Assembly (NCBI GenBank): GCA_031274385.1
Contig: JAISQH010000183.1
Coordinates: forward strand, 1-7,417
Length of the DNA: 7,417 nucleotides
Origin: Planctomycetaceae bacterium
Lineage (GTDB): Bacteria; Planctomycetota; Planctomycetia; Pirellulales; Thermoguttaceae
Reading direction: 5' to 3'
In this document: positions 5,424 through 7,417 of the stretch, one piece after another
Numbering within the stretch: the first letter of the stretch is position 1
Layout: every line of letters starts with the position of its first letter
Position numbers and translations under genes: made by a program
Notes under the pieces: model-generated
What the model was told of the DNA's origin: nothing
The model's input: only the letters and a program-made list of their open reading frames with translations
The model's database searches: none

Positions 5424-6992
5424 ATGTTCCGAATTTTTTTTCCTGTTTTTATTTTCGTTTTGTTTTTTGGTTTTTCTGTTTCAGCCCAAATCAATCCGGT
5501 AGAACATCTTTCGGTTGACAAGATGGAGACGCGGAATTTTGAGATTGTCATGGAGCGTTCGGCGGAACATCGCCGCCCTACGGCGAAAGAAGTCGGCGTT
5601 CTTGTCGAACGCCTTTGCGCCCAACTTGACAAAGTGTTTCAAAAATATGCGCCGCAACGGGTTGCCGATGAACTGGAACAACAAAAGAAGGCGGAAGCCG
5701 AAGGTAAAAAGTTGGTCATTCCCAAAAAGCGGGAAGTCGATTACGATGATCCGAACCGCGTCATTCCAAAATGCCGGATTTTCATCTTCAATGATCGGGC
5801 AAGTTACGAAGCCCAATGCCGATTCGATAACATCGAACCTCACGATGAAGGTTATGCCGGATTTTTTACACATAAAACGAACTCTGTTTATATGTTACGT
5901 TCGTGGTCGCTGCAAAATACACGGGAAACTATTTTACATGAAACAACACATTTTTATACGTTTAATTTTTTACCCGGCGGTTGGCATTGCTATCCCGAAT
6001 GGTTTCACGAGGGGCTGGCGAAATCGTACGAAAATCATACATGGAATGGCGATAAACTCGTCATCGGTGTTCCGCCCCGGATTCAACCTTTTGACGCTCC
6101 AGCCAGCGGTTTAACCGGTCTGCTTCGTTTTCGGGCTTTTCTTCAAAATCAAAACGCAAAAAAAGACAATACGGAACAAACCGTTAAAAAAGGAACAAAA
6201 ATAGAAACACCAATTGATCCGGCATTGATTCAACCCTTTCTTGATACAATGTTCAATCCTGAACAGTTTCTCAAAGAAGGAATCATCTTGAAAAATCCGC
6301 ACGAGGAAATTTCGCACCGTTATGCCATGTACGAAACGTTTGGTCGGTTTTTGCTTGTTTCAAGACCCGATCTTCTCGGAGCCTTTCTGCGTCAGGTTGC
6401 TCTTTGGGAAAAGGAACGGGATAAAACGTTTCACAAAACGCAATGGTTTATTGAGGCTTGGAAAAAGGTTGCGGCGGAAAAACCGGTGACGGTTGAGGAA
6501 GTCGGGCGTTGGTTACAGAAAAACCAACTTCCGTTCAAGTGGTCATTTGGTGATTGGCAGGATCAGGGCGACCAGATTGCCGGTAAGGCGGAAGATGGGA
6601 AAATCAGTATCCTTGCAATAAGTAATCCTCAAACGTTACCAAAATTCACCATCTTTCCCAAAAACATTTTGAAATTTCAGGCGGGTGTTGTTATCAATTT
6701 TGTTGACGAAAAAAACTTCAGTGTTGTGGCGGTTGATCAGGACGGTGATGTTCTTCAAATGGAAAAACAACGCGGCGATTGGGTCGGAGCCAAAAGAATC
6801 GGTAAAACAACTTCTATTTCAAATCGCAATAGTCCTTATCCGGGCGGGCCGTGTTTTCAATTTTCTGTAACGTTACAAAATGAAATGCTCGCTGTTCGAA
6901 TCAACAATGTTCCGGCAGGAACCTGGCAAAAAAATCCCAAAGCCAGTTGCGGATTTTTCATTAGCAGCACCGAAGCAATTTTTACGTACTGA
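5424..6992 (+). CDS. Secreted DUF1570-type HExxH metallopeptidase-like protein with C-terminal beta-rich domain
   Basis: From the ATG at 5424 the protein has 522 residues. It opens with a signal peptide (about 1-21, cleavage SVSA|Q). A longer frame starts at 5364, but that ATG lies at the end of a repeat and would bury the signal sequence, so 5424 is preferred although neither start has a strong ribosome binding site. HETTH (residues 172-176, codons 5937-5951) is a zinc-peptidase motif; PEWFHEGLAK follows, with E196 as likely third zinc ligand, a gluzincin arrangement known in DUF1570 proteins. Before it, YDDPNRVIPKCRIFIFNDRASYEA suggests the preceding strand-rich part. After a helical stretch (about 280-370), residues 373-522 look like a beta sandwich resembling DUF1080-type concanavalin-like domains. 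It is probably exported and degrades or processes proteins; substrate unknown. It stands alone between repeat elements. Confidence 0.8.
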   Translation: MFRIFFPVFIFVLFFGFSVSAQINPVEHLSVDKMETRNFEIVMERSAEHRRPTAKEVGVLVERLCAQLDKVFQKYAPQRVADELEQQKKAEAEGKKLVIPKKREVDYDDPNRVIPKCRIFIFNDRASYEAQCRFDNIEPHDEGYAGFFTHKTNSVYMLRSWSLQNTRETILHETTHFYTFNFLPGGWHCYPEWFHEGLAKSYENHTWNGDKLVIGVPPRIQPFDAPASGLTGLLRFRAFLQNQNAKKDNTEQTVKKGTKIETPIDPALIQPFLDTMFNPEQFLKEGIILKNPHEEISHRYAMYETFGRFLLVSRPDLLGAFLRQVALWEKERDKTFHKTQWFIEAWKKVAAEKPVTVEEVGRWLQKNQLPFKWSFGDWQDQGDQIAGKAEDGKISILAISNPQTLPKFTIFPKNILKFQAGVVINFVDEKNFSVVAVDQDGDVLQMEKQRGDWVGAKRIGKTTSISNRNSPYPGGPCFQFSVTLQNEMLAVRINNVPAGTWQKNPKASCGFFISSTEAIFTY

Positions 6993-7037
6993 TTTATAGG
7001 TAACAATTCACGCTGTTTTTAAACACCAATTTTATCA

Positions 7038-7090
7038 GTAATAGTCTATTTTATTTTTTAAGGATTGCGCGCAAAGACGCAAAGAAATTC
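7038..7090 (-). repeat. Copy C: half-element of the palindromic repeat family
   Basis: It starts GTAATAGTC (7038-7046), then TATTTTATTTTTTAAGGATTGCGCGCAAAGACGCAAAGAAATT. Its reverse complement matches copy A (68-118) closely, so the two are oppositely oriented copies. It lies 46 bp after the metallopeptidase stop codon. A matching second arm is not evident. Confidence 0.7.
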
Positions 7091-7157
7091 GTGGTTGGTT
7101 TCAGCTTTTCATTTTTAAAATTTCGTCCTATTTTTGTTTTGAACGATGAACTAAAAC

Positions 7158-7290
7158 GTAACGGTCTATTTTGTTTTTTAATGTTTCGCACAAAGGCGCA
7201 AAGAACATGAAGATTTTGATTCTAAACGGATCGATTTTCTTTGCGTCATTTATGTCTTTATTAGCAACGAAAAATAAAGAGACTTGTTCC
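7158..7290. repeat. Copy D: palindromic repeat element with a degraded right arm
   Basis: The left arm, GTAACGGTCTATTTTGTTTTTTAATG and CACAAAGGCGCAAAGAACATG (7158-7210), is a direct repeat of copy C. The right arm from about 7234 (TTTTCTTTGCGTCATTTATG, then GAAAAATAAAGAGACTTGTT) is a degraded inverted version ending near 7290. The order and end sequences match the full element at 5258-5362. Confidence 0.6.
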
Positions 7291-7296
7291 ATTATT

Positions 7297-7367
7297 GTCA
7301 ACAGATGACGCAGATTGAACAGATTTTTATAAAAAACGAATCTGTTCAATCTGTAAAATCTGTTGAC
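7297..7367. repeat. Long near-perfect inverted repeat (different family)
   Basis: CAGATTGAACAGATT (7311-7325) pairs perfectly with AATCTGTTCAATCTG (7339-7353); an outer pair GTCAACAGAT (7297-7306) and ATCTGTTGAC (7358-7367) is also perfect. The only internal mismatch is GACG opposite TAAA, and the loop is 13 nt. Repeats built from 'GATTGAACAGATT'-like units occur between genes in many bacterial genomes. It does not share sequence with the GTAAC-ended family beside it. No T run supports terminator function. Confidence 0.85.
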
Positions 7368-7380
7368 AAAACTAAAAATA

Positions 7381-7417
7381 TTCTCTTTGTGTTCTTCGTG
7401 CCTTCGTGCGCAAACTT
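7381..7417 (+). repeat. Copy E: partial repeat cut by the window edge
   Basis: TTCTCTTTGTGTTCTTCGTG followed by CCTTCGTGCGCAAACTT matches the right arm of copy B up to its CAAACTTG block. The rest lies outside the window. Confidence 0.55.

Noticed and set aside
5515..6114. 199-codon plus-strand frame inside the metallopeptidase gene
   Set aside because: It is an alternative frame of a gene with a signal peptide and an HETTH motif; its Lys/Arg/Ile-rich product has no domain.
7038..7417. Repeated units at the right end as a possible CRISPR array
   Set aside because: The repeats are palindromic, differ in length and orientation, and lack regular spacers; no cas gene is visible.
1..7417. tRNA, rRNA or tmRNA genes
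   Set aside because: Reading the spacers on both strands showed no T-loop GGTTCGAATCC-like element with acceptor stem and no rRNA-like stretch.

Overview
The window looks like part of a moderately low-GC chromosome from a planctomycete (phylum Planctomycetota). The evidence is combined rather than single: a DUF1559 (planctomycete type-II-secretion-like pilin) remnant with the LIALLLPAVQAAR signature, a PEP-CTERM surface protein, a secreted Gly-rich protein of a type I associate with planctomycetes, a short planctomycete-style BON protein, and a DciA/DUF721 protein. Host association or ongoing genome reduction is only an inference, from the cluster of pseudogenes and the AT-rich, repeat-filled spacers.

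Layout. Positions 1-574 are AT-rich spacer starting with one arm of an interspersed repeat and ending with a good promoter. Then, all on the plus strand: a PEP-CTERM protein (575-1120) with a strong terminator (1166-1198), a DciA-like helicase-loader gene (1309-1635), an unassigned 500-bp gap (1636-2153) with unusually open reading frames on both strands plus a promoter-like site and two hairpins, a BON-domain protein (2154-2459), and a secreted Gly-rich protein (2770-3609). A large hairpin (3652-3731) separates these from a minus-strand block of gene remains (3795-5186). In transcription order that block is a truncated, frameshifted DUF1559 gene, the first ~66 codons of a short-chain dehydrogenase, and the C-terminal catalytic barrel of a galactonate-dehydratase-like enolase-superfamily enzyme. 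The last two are joined out of frame at about 4457, as if a deletion removed the middle of two neighbouring genes. Finally, on the plus strand, comes a secreted HExxH metallopeptidase-like protein of DUF1570 type (5424-6992) with a C-terminal beta-rich domain, followed by ~425 bp packed with palindromic repeats.

How it fits together. There is no clear operon; most genes have their own spacers and signals. The intact genes are mostly envelope or exported proteins (PEP-CTERM, Gly-rich, metallopeptidase) plus one replication-linked gene (DciA). The most noteworthy features are the palindromic repeat family ending in GTAAC and containing the TTTGCGTCTTTGCG core, seen in full or part at five places and flanking the metallopeptidase gene; the SDR/enolase deletion junction; and the unexplained 1640-2160 region, which is either a decayed gene or a noncoding transcript.
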